A DNA stretch of 64,000 nucleotides from Paracoccaceae bacterium (GTDB lineage Bacteria; Pseudomonadota; Alphaproteobacteria; Rhodobacterales; Rhodobacteraceae): positions 209,281 through 273,280 of the forward strand of contig JAHRYM010000002.1 of assembly GCA_020622085.1 (NCBI GenBank). The letters run 5' to 3'. Below are positions 46,550 through 55,063 of the stretch, piece by piece. The notes under the pieces are model-generated. The model was not told where the DNA came from, made no database searches, and saw nothing but the letters and a program-made list of their open reading frames with translations. A program made the position numbers and the translations under genes. Positions within the stretch are counted from its first letter, which is position 1. The number at the start of each line of letters is the position of its first letter.

Positions 46550-46606
46550 TTGCGTCGCCACCATTCGGTCGAGTAGTGTATCGACCAGCGGACCGAGAGG
46601 TATACC
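46550..46606 (+). promoter_or_regulatory. candidate prpE promoter with overlapping inverted repeats
   Basis: TTGCGT (46550-46555) and TAGTGT (46574-46579), 18 bp apart, could be -35/-10. GGTCGA-N8-TCGACC (46567-46572/46581-46586) straddles the -10, and TCGGTC/GACCGA (46565-46570/46591-46596) gives an alternative pairing ending at the ribosome-binding site GAGAGG. Operator or leader hairpin; inferred only. Confidence 0.4.
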
Positions 46607-48508
46607 ATGGCATACAAGACCGTCTACGAAGGCTGGAAGTCGGACCCCGAGGCGTTCTGGATGCAGGCCGCCGAAGCCATCGACTGGGTCCGCAAACCCG
46701 GTCGGGCGCTGAATGCCGACCGGGCGCCAATCTATGAGTGGTTTACCGATGCGCAGGTCAATACCTGCTGGAACGCGGTCGATCGCCATGTCGAGGCCGG
46801 GCGCGGCGATCAACTGGCGATCATCCATGACAGCCCGATCACCCATTCGACCAAGGGCATCACCTATGCCGAACTGCAAAAGCGCGTCGCATCATTGGCC
46901 GGGGCGCTCCGGGCCAAGGGCATCCAGAAGGGCGACCGGGTCATCATCTACATGCCGATGATCCCGCAGGCGCTGGAGGCGATGCTGGCCTGCGGGCGGC
47001 TGGGCGCGATCCATTCGGTCGTCTTCGGCGGTTTCGCGGCGCAGGAGCTTTCGGTTCGGATCGACGACTGCACGCCGAAGGCGATCATCGCGGCGTCCTG
47101 CGGGTTGGAGCCGGGGCGCGTGGTGCATTACAAGCCGCTTCTGGACAAGGCCATCGAACTGGCCGACCACAAGCCGGATTTCTGCGTCATCTACCAGCGC
47201 GAGGAAGAGGTGGCCAGGCTGATCGAGGGTCGTGACGTCGCCTGGCACACTTTCCAGTATGGGATTGAGCCGGCGGAATGCGTTCCCGTTTCAGGCGATC
47301 ATCCGGCCTATATCCTTTACACCTCGGGCACGACGGGTCAGCCCAAGGGCGTGGTCCGCGCAACGGCGGGCCATCTGGTGGCGCTGAACTGGACGATGAA
47401 GGCGATCTACAACATCGATGCGGGCGATGTGTTCTGGGCGGCCTCGGACGTGGGCTGGGTCGTGGGGCACAGCTACATCTGCTATGCCCCGCTGATCGCC
47501 GGGGCCACGACCATCGTCTTCGAAGGCAAACCCGTCGGGACGCCCGACGCCGGCACCTTCTGGCGGGTGATCCAGAACCACAAGGTGAAGTCCTTCTTCA
47601 CCGCCCCCACCGCCCTGCGCGCCATCAAGCGCGAAGACCCGGAAGGCGCGCTGATCGACGACTACAACCTGCGCTCGCTTCAGGCGCTGTATCTGGCGGG
47701 CGAACGGGCGGACCCGGACACGATCCGCTGGGCGCAGCGCAACCTGCGGGTGCCGGTGATCGACCATTGGTGGCAGACCGAAACCGGCTGGGCCATCGCC
47801 GCCAACCCGCTGGGGATCGAGGAACTGCCGGTCAAGGTCGGCTCTCCTTCCGTCGCCATGCCGGGCTATGACGTGCAGGTTCTGGACGAAGGCGGCCACC
47901 CGGTTCCGGCCGGGACGCTTGGCGCCATCGCGGTCAAGCTGCCCTTGCCGCCGGGGACGCTGCCGACCCTTTGGAATGCCGAAGACCGGTTCCGCAAGGC
48001 CTACCTCACGCAGTTCCCCGGCTATTATGAAACCGGCGATGCGGGCTATGTCGACGAGGACGGCTATCTTTACATCATGGCGCGCACCGATGGCGTGATC
48101 AACGTCGCGGGCCACCGCCTGTCCACCGGCGCGATGGAGGAGGTGCTGTCGAACCACCCCGACGTCGCGGAATGCGCCGTGATCGGCGTTGCGGATGACC
48201 TGAAGGGCCAGACGCCGCTGGGGTTCCTGTGCCTGAACAAGGGGGCCGTGAAGCCGCACGACCAGATCATCAAGGAATGCGTCCAGTTGATTCGGGACCA
48301 GATCGGGCCGGTCGCCGCCTTCAAGCTTGCTTGTGTGGTGGACCGCCTGCCGAAGACCCGGTCCGGCAAGATCCTGCGTGCGACCATGGCAAAGATCGCC
48401 GATGGCGTCGATTTCAAGGCGCCGGCAACGATCGATGATCCTGCGATTCTGGACGAAATTGCCGCAAGTCTGCGTCAGATCGGCTATCCGTTGCAAAAAA
48501 CCGCCTGA
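46607..48508 (+). CDS. prpE: propionyl-CoA synthetase
   Basis: A 633-residue acyl-CoA synthetase of the ACS/PrpE branch. Visible: LYTSGTTGQPKGVVR (phosphate loop), HWWQTETGWAIA, YYETGDAGYVDEDGYLYIMAR, and the catalytic lysine in PKTRSGKILRATM, which is the usual acetylation site. N-terminal YEGWKSDPEAFW and overall length favour PrpE over AcsA. Activates propionate (possibly acetate); with meaB at 59-60 kb it fits a methylmalonyl-CoA route. Confidence 0.9.
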   Translation: MAYKTVYEGWKSDPEAFWMQAAEAIDWVRKPGRALNADRAPIYEWFTDAQVNTCWNAVDRHVEAGRGDQLAIIHDSPITHSTKGITYAELQKRVASLAGALRAKGIQKGDRVIIYMPMIPQALEAMLACGRLGAIHSVVFGGFAAQELSVRIDDCTPKAIIAASCGLEPGRVVHYKPLLDKAIELADHKPDFCVIYQREEEVARLIEGRDVAWHTFQYGIEPAECVPVSGDHPAYILYTSGTTGQPKGVVRATAGHLVALNWTMKAIYNIDAGDVFWAASDVGWVVGHSYICYAPLIAGATTIVFEGKPVGTPDAGTFWRVIQNHKVKSFFTAPTALRAIKREDPEGALIDDYNLRSLQALYLAGERADPDTIRWAQRNLRVPVIDHWWQTETGWAIAANPLGIEELPVKVGSPSVAMPGYDVQVLDEGGHPVPAGTLGAIAVKLPLPPGTLPTLWNAEDRFRKAYLTQFPGYYETGDAGYVDEDGYLYIMARTDGVINVAGHRLSTGAMEEVLSNHPDVAECAVIGVADDLKGQTPLGFLCLNKGAVKPHDQIIKECVQLIRDQIGPVAAFKLACVVDRLPKTRSGKILRATMAKIADGVDFKAPATIDDPAILDEIAASLRQIGYPLQKTA

Positions 48509-48523
48509 TCACGATCAATGTGC

Positions 48524-48541
48524 ACCCGGCGGGTTTTTTTT
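48524..48541 (+). terminator. Rho-independent terminator after prpE
   Basis: ACCC-GGC-GGGT short stem followed by a run of eight T, 15 bp after the prpE stop. Stem is short, but the T-run and place are typical. Confidence 0.65.
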
Positions 48542-48579
48542 CCCATAAATTCGTCTAGGAAACTCCGACATATTTACAG

Positions 48580-48597
48580 GGGCGGCCCGCGCCGCCC
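48580..48597 (+). other. GC hairpin in prpE-regulator gap
   Basis: GGGCGGC-CCGC-GCCGCCC forms a 7-bp stem with no T-run. The rest of 48542-48796 shows nothing clear. It may be in the leader of the downstream regulator. Confidence 0.4.
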
Positions 48598-48796
48598 TCA
48601 AAGAAAGTATTTTGAACCGGCGATAACATTCCGCCAGATATTTGAACGGTTGATTGCACATGGTCCCTTCCCCCCGACAGGCAAACACCAGCCCCCGCAG
48701 ATCGCTCCGGAACAACGTCGTGCTGCGCGCCCAAACGAGGGGCCCCGCAGATGAACCCGGCGCGGTGGCTGCGGGGCCATCACGGGGGGTCGCGGC

Positions 48797-50221
48797 GTGA
48801 CAGATCCGGTGATCCTGCTTCTTGAGGCGCCATCGCCGCTGCATGGGGGCTGCGAGGCGATACTGAGGTCTGCCGGATATCCGGTGGTGCGTGTCGCAAC
48901 CGTTGACGCGGTGAGGGGCCACCTCCTGTCGGATCTGCCTGCCGCGCTGATCCTTGACCCGCACCTGACGGACGAAAGCGGGTTCGACCTTCTGGGCGAA
49001 GTGCTTGCGCTGCGCCCCGGCCTGCCCGTTATCGTCCTTACGGATGAAAGCGGCTGCGATGATGCGGTCCGGGCAATGCGCGCGGGAGCCTTCGACGTTC
49101 TGGCCCGGCACCTCGCGGAAAAGCAGCTCTGCGGCATCGTCGCCAATGCACTTGCCCGCAACGTCGGTAAAGGCATGGACGGGGTGCACAGGCCGGCCGG
49201 AGCATCCGGCGGGATCATCGGCGACTCGGCTGCGATGCGGCTGGTCCATTCCCACATCCAGTCCGTCGCGCGGTCGATGGCCCCCGTCTTCATCACCGGC
49301 GAAAGCGGCACCGGCAAGGATCTCTGCGCGCAGGCCGTGCATGGTCAGTCTGACCGCGCCTCCGGGCCATTCGTCACGCTGAACTGCGGGGCGATCCCGA
49401 CGGACCGGCATGAATCAGAGGTTTTCGGCCATCAAAGGGGATCCTTTGTCCGACCGAGCGCCGACAGGGAATGCGCAGCAGCGACGGCAGACGGGGGCAC
49501 GCTGTTTCTTGACGACATCTGCGAACTTGACACAGGCCTGCAACCCTGGCTGCTGGAATTCCTGGAAACCCGGACGATTCATCCCCTTGACCAGGCCCGG
49601 GCCTGCAAGGTCGATGTGCGCATCATCTGCGCCACCAGCCGCGATCCGATCCAGGCGATCCGGGACGGCCGATTGCGCGAGGATCTTTTCTACCGCCTGA
49701 ATGTCCTCCCGGTCCACATGCCGCCCCTGCGCGATCGCGGCGACGACATCATCGCCATTGCCGAAGACGGGTTGCGGCGGTTCGCACAGGAAGAAGGGCG
49801 CGGCTTCACCTCGTTTTCGGACGAGGTGAAGCAGATCCTGCGCGCCGGCCACTGGGCAGGAAATGTGCGCCAGTTGCTCAATGCCATAAGGCATATGGTC
49901 GTGCTGAACGACGGCGAACAGATCGTGGCCGAGATGCTTCCGGACGGATTGCGCAACAGCTTCTCTCAACCGCAAGAACAGGCACCCCGACGGGCGCCGG
50001 CCATGACAGATGGCGGGGCCGGGGATTCAGGCGAAGCTCATCCAACCGATCTGGACGAGTGTTTTTGCGCAATGATGGACCGGCCGCTGGCCGAGATCGA
50101 GCGCCTGATCATCGAATACGCCATCGACCACCAGGGTGGCTCGGTGCCACGGGCGGCCAAGGCGCTGAGGGTGGCTCCATCCACGCTTTACCGCAAGATA
50201 GAGGCGTGGCGGCGCGACTGA
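48797..50221 (+). CDS. NtrC-type response regulator with degenerate receiver and AAA+ motifs
   Basis: A 474-residue protein with receiver (1-120), AAA+ (135-370) and Fis-type HTH (about 430-474, VPRAAKALRVAPSTLYRKI). The receiver keeps D54 (LILDPHL) but its N-terminal acidic pair reads LEAP and the conserved lysine near 103 is absent (VLARHL). In the AAA+ domain Walker A is GESGTGKD, Walker B ends DD (D239, D240) instead of DE, and the sigma-54 contact GAFTGA is replaced by GSFVRP (215-220). Rhodobacter NtrC also lacks GAFTGA and works with the housekeeping polymerase, so a sigma-54-independent role is likely. No kinase adjoins. Confidence 0.82.
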   Translation: MTDPVILLLEAPSPLHGGCEAILRSAGYPVVRVATVDAVRGHLLSDLPAALILDPHLTDESGFDLLGEVLALRPGLPVIVLTDESGCDDAVRAMRAGAFDVLARHLAEKQLCGIVANALARNVGKGMDGVHRPAGASGGIIGDSAAMRLVHSHIQSVARSMAPVFITGESGTGKDLCAQAVHGQSDRASGPFVTLNCGAIPTDRHESEVFGHQRGSFVRPSADRECAAATADGGTLFLDDICELDTGLQPWLLEFLETRTIHPLDQARACKVDVRIICATSRDPIQAIRDGRLREDLFYRLNVLPVHMPPLRDRGDDIIAIAEDGLRRFAQEEGRGFTSFSDEVKQILRAGHWAGNVRQLLNAIRHMVVLNDGEQIVAEMLPDGLRNSFSQPQEQAPRRAPAMTDGGAGDSGEAHPTDLDECFCAMMDRPLAEIERLIIEYAIDHQGGSVPRAAKALRVAPSTLYRKIEAWRRD

Positions 50222-50245
50222 CAGCGCGGGCACCGGATGCCGGCG

Positions 50246-51013
50246 TCAGACGAACTGTTCCTGGGTCAGCCGTTCCTCAAGCCCATGGCCGGGGTCGAAC
50301 AGGATCCGGTGCCGCATGGTCGGGTGCGATCGGATTTCGACATAGGAGACATCGCGCACCGACCGGCCATCGGCATCGGCCATCACGGGGCGCTTTTCCG
50401 GCTCCAGCACGTCAAAACGAATGTCCGACGACTTGTGCAGAAGCGCCCCGCGCCAGCGGCGGGGGCGAAAGGCCGCCATCGGGGTCAGCGCCAGCACATC
50501 GCTGTCGATGGGCAGGATCGGGCCATGCGCCGAATAGTTGTAGGCGGTGGACCCGGCCGGTGTGCAGACCAGCGCGCCATCGCAGATCAGTTCATCCAGA
50601 CGCAGCTTGCCGCCGACGGTGATCCGCAGCTTTGCCGCCTGTGGCCCCGCCCGCAAGAGCGACACCTCGTTGATCGCCAGCGCGTGGTGGACCCCGCCAT
50701 CCATCGTGCCGATACGGATGGCCAGCGGCGTGATGACTGCCTCTTCCGCGGTGGCAAGCCGTTCAAGAAGGCGGTCCTCCTCGTATCCGTTCATCAGGAA
50801 GCCAACGGTGCCGCGGTTCATGCCATAGACCCGCAGCTCGCGCCCTTCGGTCTGGTGCAGCGTCTGGAGCATGAAGCCATCCCCTCCCAGCGCCACGATG
50901 ATCTCGGCATCCTCGACGGGGACCGAAGGGTAGAGGGCCTGCATGCGCAGCAACGCTTCCTGGGCGGTTGCGGTTTCATTGGCGACAAAGGCCAGTCTGG
51001 GCGGACGGGTCAA
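50246..51013 (-). CDS. nadK: NAD kinase
   Basis: A 255-residue ATP-NAD kinase: VALGGDGFMLQTLH (GGDG motif), YGMNRGTVGFLMN, LAINEVSLLR, ELICDGALVCTPAGSTAYNYSAHGPILP, MADADGRSV. It makes NADP+ in the cytoplasm. TTG 51013 with GGAG at 6 bases is the best start; an ATG at 51058 lacks a ribosome-binding site. Divergent from glyA. Confidence 0.92.
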   Translation of the reverse strand: MTRPPRLAFVANETATAQEALLRMQALYPSVPVEDAEIIVALGGDGFMLQTLHQTEGRELRVYGMNRGTVGFLMNGYEEDRLLERLATAEEAVITPLAIRIGTMDGGVHHALAINEVSLLRAGPQAAKLRITVGGKLRLDELICDGALVCTPAGSTAYNYSAHGPILPIDSDVLALTPMAAFRPRRWRGALLHKSSDIRFDVLEPEKRPVMADADGRSVRDVSYVEIRSHPTMRHRILFDPGHGLEERLTQEQFV

Positions 51014-51235
51014 GGCGGTCTCCGGAACAGTGACCAGCGGGTGGCTGCCGCCATTCATCGCAGCCCGACCGGCAAAGGCAACCCCGATCTGAAACCTCCA
51101 AACCCGATCTGAAACCTGCAAGGATGCCGCAGGTTTCGCCAAGCGTGGAAAACATGTCGGATTCATCCCTTTCGGCAGGGGCATTTGCCAGCTAAATACG
51201 GGCCTGCCGCCTTTGGCCATGGGAGAGGACCAACG

Positions 51236-52519
51236 ATGCCCGACACCGGCTTTTTCACCGAACCGCTCGCGTCGCGCGACCCCGAGCTTTTTGCCACGAT
51301 CCAGAACGAGCTTGGCCGCCAGCGCGACGAGATCGAGCTGATCGCGTCCGAGAACATCGTCAGCCGCGCCGTGATGGAGGCGCAGGGCTCGGTGATGACG
51401 AACAAATACGCCGAAGGCTATCCGGGCAAGCGCTACTATGGCGGCTGCCAGTTCGTCGACGTGGCCGAGACGCTGGCGATCGAGCGGGCGAAAAAGCTCT
51501 TCAACTGCGGCTATGCCAACGTGCAGCCGAATTCCGGGTCGCAGATGAACCAGGCGGTGTTCCTGGCGCTTTTGCAGCCGGGCGACACCTTCATGGGGCT
51601 TGACCTCAATTCGGGCGGGCACCTGACGCATGGCAGCCCGGTCAACATGTCGGGCAAGTGGTTCAACGTGGTCAGCTACGGCGTGCGCCAGCAGGACCAG
51701 CGGCTGGACATGGAGGCGGTGCGCGAACGCGCGCTGACGCACAAGCCCAAGCTGATCATCGCCGGCGGCACCGCCTATTCCCGCACCTGGGACTGGGCCG
51801 CCTTCCGCAAGATCGCCGATGAGGTCGGCGCCTGGCTGATGGTCGACATGGCCCATATCGCGGGGCTTGTGGCGGGCGGCCAGCATCCCTCGCCCTTGCC
51901 GCATGCGCATGTGGTGACGACGACGACGCACAAATCCTTGCGCGGGCCGCGCGGCGGCATGGTGCTGACCAACCATGAAGACATCGCCAAGAAGATCAAC
52001 GCGGCGGTGTTCCCGGGGCTGCAGGGCGGGCCGCTGATGCATGTCATCGCCGCCAAGGCCGTGGCTTTCGGCGAGGCGCTGCGCCCGGGTTTCCGCGACT
52101 ATGCCGCGCAGATCGTCAGGAACGCGCAGGCCATGGCCGACGAGCTGATGAAGGGCGGCATCGACATCGTCTCGGGCGGGACCGACAACCACCTGATGCT
52201 CGCCGACCTGCGCCCGAAGGGTGTGACCGGCAAGGCGACTGAAACGGCGCTGGGCCGTGCGCACATCACCTGCAACAAGAACGGCGTGCCGTTTGACCCC
52301 GAAAAGCCCTTCGTGACCAGCGGCATCCGGCTTGGCACGCCGGCCGGCACCACCCGCGGCTTTGCCGAGGCCGAGTTCCGCCAGATCGCGCGCTGGATCG
52401 TCGAGGTCGTCGACGGCCTGGCCGCCCATGGCGAGGACGGCAATGCCGAAGTCGAGGCGAAGGTCCGCGCCGGGGTCAAGGCGCTCTGCGACCGCTTCCC
52501 GGTCTACCCGGACCTCTGA
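51236..52519 (+). CDS. glyA: serine hydroxymethyltransferase
   Basis: A 427-residue PLP enzyme interconverting serine and glycine with tetrahydrofolate. Visible: [47 protein letters not shown], the PLP lysine in [14 protein letters not shown], and [21 protein letters not shown] precedes ATG 51236. Relevant to the bhc pathway because glycine/serine and glyoxylate pools connect, though the genes are 50 kb apart. Confidence 0.96.
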   Translation: MPDTGFFTEPLASRDPELFATIQNELGRQRDEIELIASENIVSRAVMEAQGSVMTNKYAEGYPGKRYYGGCQFVDVAETLAIERAKKLFNCGYANVQPNSGSQMNQAVFLALLQPGDTFMGLDLNSGGHLTHGSPVNMSGKWFNVVSYGVRQQDQRLDMEAVRERALTHKPKLIIAGGTAYSRTWDWAAFRKIADEVGAWLMVDMAHIAGLVAGGQHPSPLPHAHVVTTTTHKSLRGPRGGMVLTNHEDIAKKINAAVFPGLQGGPLMHVIAAKAVAFGEALRPGFRDYAAQIVRNAQAMADELMKGGIDIVSGGTDNHLMLADLRPKGVTGKATETALGRAHITCNKNGVPFDPEKPFVTSGIRLGTPAGTTRGFAEAEFRQIARWIVEVVDGLAAHGEDGNAEVEAKVRAGVKALCDRFPVYPDL

Positions 52520-52539
52520 GCGCCCCCAAAAGACAGCAA

Positions 52540-52573
52540 GGCCCCCGCCAACCCGCGGGGGCCTCCTGATTTT
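52540..52573 (+). terminator. Rho-independent terminator after glyA
   Basis: GGCCCCCGC (52540-52548) pairs with GCGGGGGCC (52555-52563), followed by TCCTGATTTT. Confidence 0.75.
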
Positions 52574-52592
52574 GTGCTCAGCAAAGGCGTTC

Positions 52593-52964
52593 TCAGACAA
52601 ACCCGCGCCAGACCAGCGCCGCGATCACCAGCCCCAGCGCAGCGAGGATGGCAAGGCCGCTGCGCGCGGCCAGCATCACCAGATAGTCCCAGCGCCGTTC
52701 GCCCGCGCCGATAGGGCGCAGGTGATGCAGGCAACGGTCGTAGGCGCGCCGGATACGGGCCCGGTCGACACGCTGCGCGAACCTTGGGTGGCGCATCTGT
52801 TCGGCGGCCTCGGCCAGTTCGGCCGCCGCATGCCGCACCCGGGCCGGCAGCGCCCGCCCGCCCCGGCGCAGCTTTTGCGAAAGCGTTTCGCCCCCGATGC
52901 CAAGCCGGTCCTCCATCAGCGCGGCGATGCGCGCGGCCATCTGCTCAATGGATTGCCCGGTCAT
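52593..52964 (-). CDS. small C-tail-anchored membrane protein, unknown
   Basis: A 123-residue protein: a basic, helical cytoplasmic part (QMAARIAALMEDRLG, ARVRHAAAELAEAAEQMRH, RIRRAYDRCLHHL) and one C-terminal transmembrane helix (SGLAILAALGLVIAALVW). I do not recognise a named family. ATG 52964 follows a GGGGATCGGA tract. Convergent with glyA and divergent from the hydrolase. Confidence 0.7.
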   Translation of the reverse strand: MTGQSIEQMAARIAALMEDRLGIGGETLSQKLRRGGRALPARVRHAAAELAEAAEQMRHPRFAQRVDRARIRRAYDRCLHHLRPIGAGERRWDYLVMLAARSGLAILAALGLVIAALVWRGFV

Positions 52965-53043
52965 TCCGATCCCCTGATCCGTATCGAGGCTAGCGGACAA
53001 TCGCGGATTTCCAAAGGCGCCAAATCGCGCTAACAGGCCTTTC

Positions 53044-53805
53044 ATGCTTGCGATGCTCACATATGGCGAACCGACCGCCCTGCCCCCGCTTCTGATCGTG
53101 CATGGCCTTTTCGGCTCGGCGCGCAACTGGGGCGTGATCTCGCGCCGCATGTCCGAGACGCGCCGGGTGGTGGCGGTGGACATGCGCAACCACGGCGAAA
53201 GCTTCTGGGCCGACAGTCACACCTACCCCGATCTGGCCGCCGATCTGGCCCAGGTGATCCGCGCCGAGGGCCGGCCGATGGATGTGCTGGGGCATTCGAT
53301 GGGCGGCAAGGCGGCGATGTGGCTGGCGCTGACCCAAGGGCAACTGGTGAACCGCCTTGTGGTGGGCGACATTGCGCCCGTGGCCTATGGCCACAGCCAG
53401 AACCACCTGATCGCGGCGATGCGGGGGCTGGATCTGTCGGGGGTTTCGCTGCGCTCCGAGGCCGACCGGCGGCTGGCGGCAACGGTGGCAGATGCGGGCA
53501 CCCGCGCCTTCCTGCTGCAATCGCTCGACCTGAAATCCGAGCCGCCGCGCTGGCGGCTGAACCTTGACGTGCTGGAGGCCGGGATGGCCGGGATCATCGG
53601 CTGGCCCGGATCGGACCGGCAGCATGCCGGGCCAGCACTGTTCCTTTCGGGGAGTGCGTCGTCCTACGTCCGGCCAGAACACCACGCGCCAATCGCGCGG
53701 ATGTTTCCCGATGCCCGGTTCCAGCAGATCGAAGGCGCGGGGCACTGGCTCCATGCCGAGCGCCCGCGCGAATTCGAGGCGGCGCTGCTGGACTTCCTGT
53801 GCTGA
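53044..53805 (+). CDS. alpha/beta hydrolase (YbfF-like esterase)
   Basis: A 253-residue hydrolase with LLIVHGLFGSARNWG (oxyanion), nucleophile elbow LGHSMGGKA, VDMRNHGES, and catalytic His in EGAGHWLHAERP. It resembles E. coli YbfF, an acyl-CoA/ester hydrolase. Substrate unknown. Confidence 0.85.
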   Translation: MLAMLTYGEPTALPPLLIVHGLFGSARNWGVISRRMSETRRVVAVDMRNHGESFWADSHTYPDLAADLAQVIRAEGRPMDVLGHSMGGKAAMWLALTQGQLVNRLVVGDIAPVAYGHSQNHLIAAMRGLDLSGVSLRSEADRRLAATVADAGTRAFLLQSLDLKSEPPRWRLNLDVLEAGMAGIIGWPGSDRQHAGPALFLSGSASSYVRPEHHAPIARMFPDARFQQIEGAGHWLHAERPREFEAALLDFLC

Positions 53806-53835
53806 TCAGCGCCGGATCGGCCCGACCTCGGAAAA

Positions 53836-54321
53836 TCAGGGCTGCGGCCGCGTCATCCGGCTGAGCATGCCGTTCTTCAGCACGAAGTGGTTGTAGACCG
53901 CGCCAAGGACATGCAGCCCGACAAGAACCAGAAGCAGGGTCTTGCCAAGCTTGTGCATCCCGCCTGCGGCCTCGATCCCGCCGAACCATGCGATGGCGCC
54001 CGTCACCGGCAGCATCACCATCAGCAGATACAAGAGCCCATGCGTGACCTTGGCGATCATCACCTGCCCCGCACTTTCGCCCGCGCCGGGGGCGGGCGCG
54101 GGGCGCGACGTGCGCAGCAGGATCCGCCAGAGCGCAAGGCCCAGCACCGCAACACCGATGATGATATGCAGCCAAGCGCCACCCGTTGTCACCTTGACGC
54201 CGGCTTCCTCATAGCTTTCCCAGGCCTCCTCGATACCGTCGGCCAGCAGGTATTGCGCGGCGATCAACACCGCGACCACCCAGTGCAGCGAGATCTGCGC
54301 CCGCGTATAGCCCGTTTGCAT
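53836..54321 (-). CDS. cytochrome b561
   Basis: A 161-residue four-helix di-heme b-type cytochrome of the bacterial CybB family. Candidate heme-ligand histidines are in ISLHWVVAVL, WLHIIIGVAVLGL, KVTHGLLYLLM and VGLHVLGAVYNHFV. Inner-membrane electron transfer, possibly quinol-superoxide. ATG 54321 follows AAGGGGAG. Downstream of two small membrane-protein genes on the same strand. Confidence 0.85.
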   Translation of the reverse strand: MQTGYTRAQISLHWVVAVLIAAQYLLADGIEEAWESYEEAGVKVTTGGAWLHIIIGVAVLGLALWRILLRTSRPAPAPGAGESAGQVMIAKVTHGLLYLLMVMLPVTGAIAWFGGIEAAGGMHKLGKTLLLVLVGLHVLGAVYNHFVLKNGMLSRMTRPQP

Positions 54322-54371
54322 TGCGTCACTCCCCTTGTCGGAGCCGGTCGCCGAAGCCATCCGGCGCGATG

Positions 54372-54554
54372 TTACAGATTTTCCAGCCGGCGCGACACCA
54401 CCCAGGCCGCCGGAATCGCCAGAATCGCGCCTGCCGCCGCCGCGATGATGATCGAGGTCACATCGACACGGCCCGTGGTCAGGGCGGCAATGACGCCGGT
54501 TCCCGCCAGAACGGTCGCCGCAAGGGTATAGATGATCAGGAAAAGTCTGGACAT
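54372..54554 (-). CDS. small two-helix membrane protein
   Basis: A 60-residue protein with two transmembrane helices (LFLIIYTLAATVLAGTGVIAAL; IIIAAAAGAILAIPAAWVV) and a basic tail. Homologues are, to my recollection, sometimes mislabelled CTP synthetase in Rhodobacterales; nothing supports that. GGAG lies 7 bases before ATG 54554. It resembles the next upstream gene in topology. Confidence 0.72.
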   Translation of the reverse strand: MSRLFLIIYTLAATVLAGTGVIAALTTGRVDVTSIIIAAAAGAILAIPAAWVVSRRLENL

Positions 54555-54630
54555 GAAAGAACTCCGCATTCAGGTGCGCGCGCATCGCCGCCACCCTGAA
54601 GCGCAGGCCTGCGGGCCGCCTTGATCTGGA

Positions 54631-54900
54631 TCAGCCGGGCACCGTTGCCCGGGCGAGGCTGGCCGCGCCGCAGCCGCAGGGGTGGGCCGAATTGTGCACT
54701 GCCGCATCGCCATGGCGCGGATGGGTGCGCAAGTAGCGGGTGGTAATGATCCCCGCCGGCACCCCGATCACCACGGCAAGGACCGAGGCGATCACGAAGG
54801 TCTGCCAGTCATACCACCCGGCAGACAGGGCGGCGATGATGACCGCGCATGAAACGCAGCCCATCCAGAGCGGGACGATCAACCAACGAAGCCGGAACAT
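54631..54900 (-). CDS. small two-helix membrane protein
   Basis: An 89-residue protein with two helices (WLIVPLWMGCVSCAVIIAALSAG; FVIASVLAVVIGVPAGIIT) and a Cys/His-bearing tail (HNSAHPCGCGAAS). The helix-2 pattern VPAGIITTRYL echoes IPAAWVVSRRL in the neighbour, suggesting old paralogy. AGGAGG precedes the ATG. Function unknown; shares a strand with the cytochrome b561 gene. Confidence 0.7.
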   Translation of the reverse strand: MFRLRWLIVPLWMGCVSCAVIIAALSAGWYDWQTFVIASVLAVVIGVPAGIITTRYLRTHPRHGDAAVHNSAHPCGCGAASLARATVPG

Positions 54901-55063
54901 CTGGAACCTCCTTTCGGGTGAGGGTCCAGAGGAAACGTTTGAGAGGGGGCGGTGTTCCCGCAGGAAATTGCGGGAGCGATATTGTCTGGTCTGACCGCAA
55001 CACTGAATGAAGAGCGGCTAAGAAGCGCCGGCCCGCGGAGCCACCGCTGGCAGAAAAGCCACG

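Noticed and set aside
50246-52600. A very long minus-strand open frame running from nadK back across glyA
   Set aside because: Beyond nadK it is the antisense of glyA, with Arg/His/Gln-rich translation and no family motif; long antisense frames are common at this GC.
54372-54554. Naming the 60-residue protein CTP synthetase
   Set aside because: It is a two-helix membrane peptide without any amidotransferase or synthetase motif.
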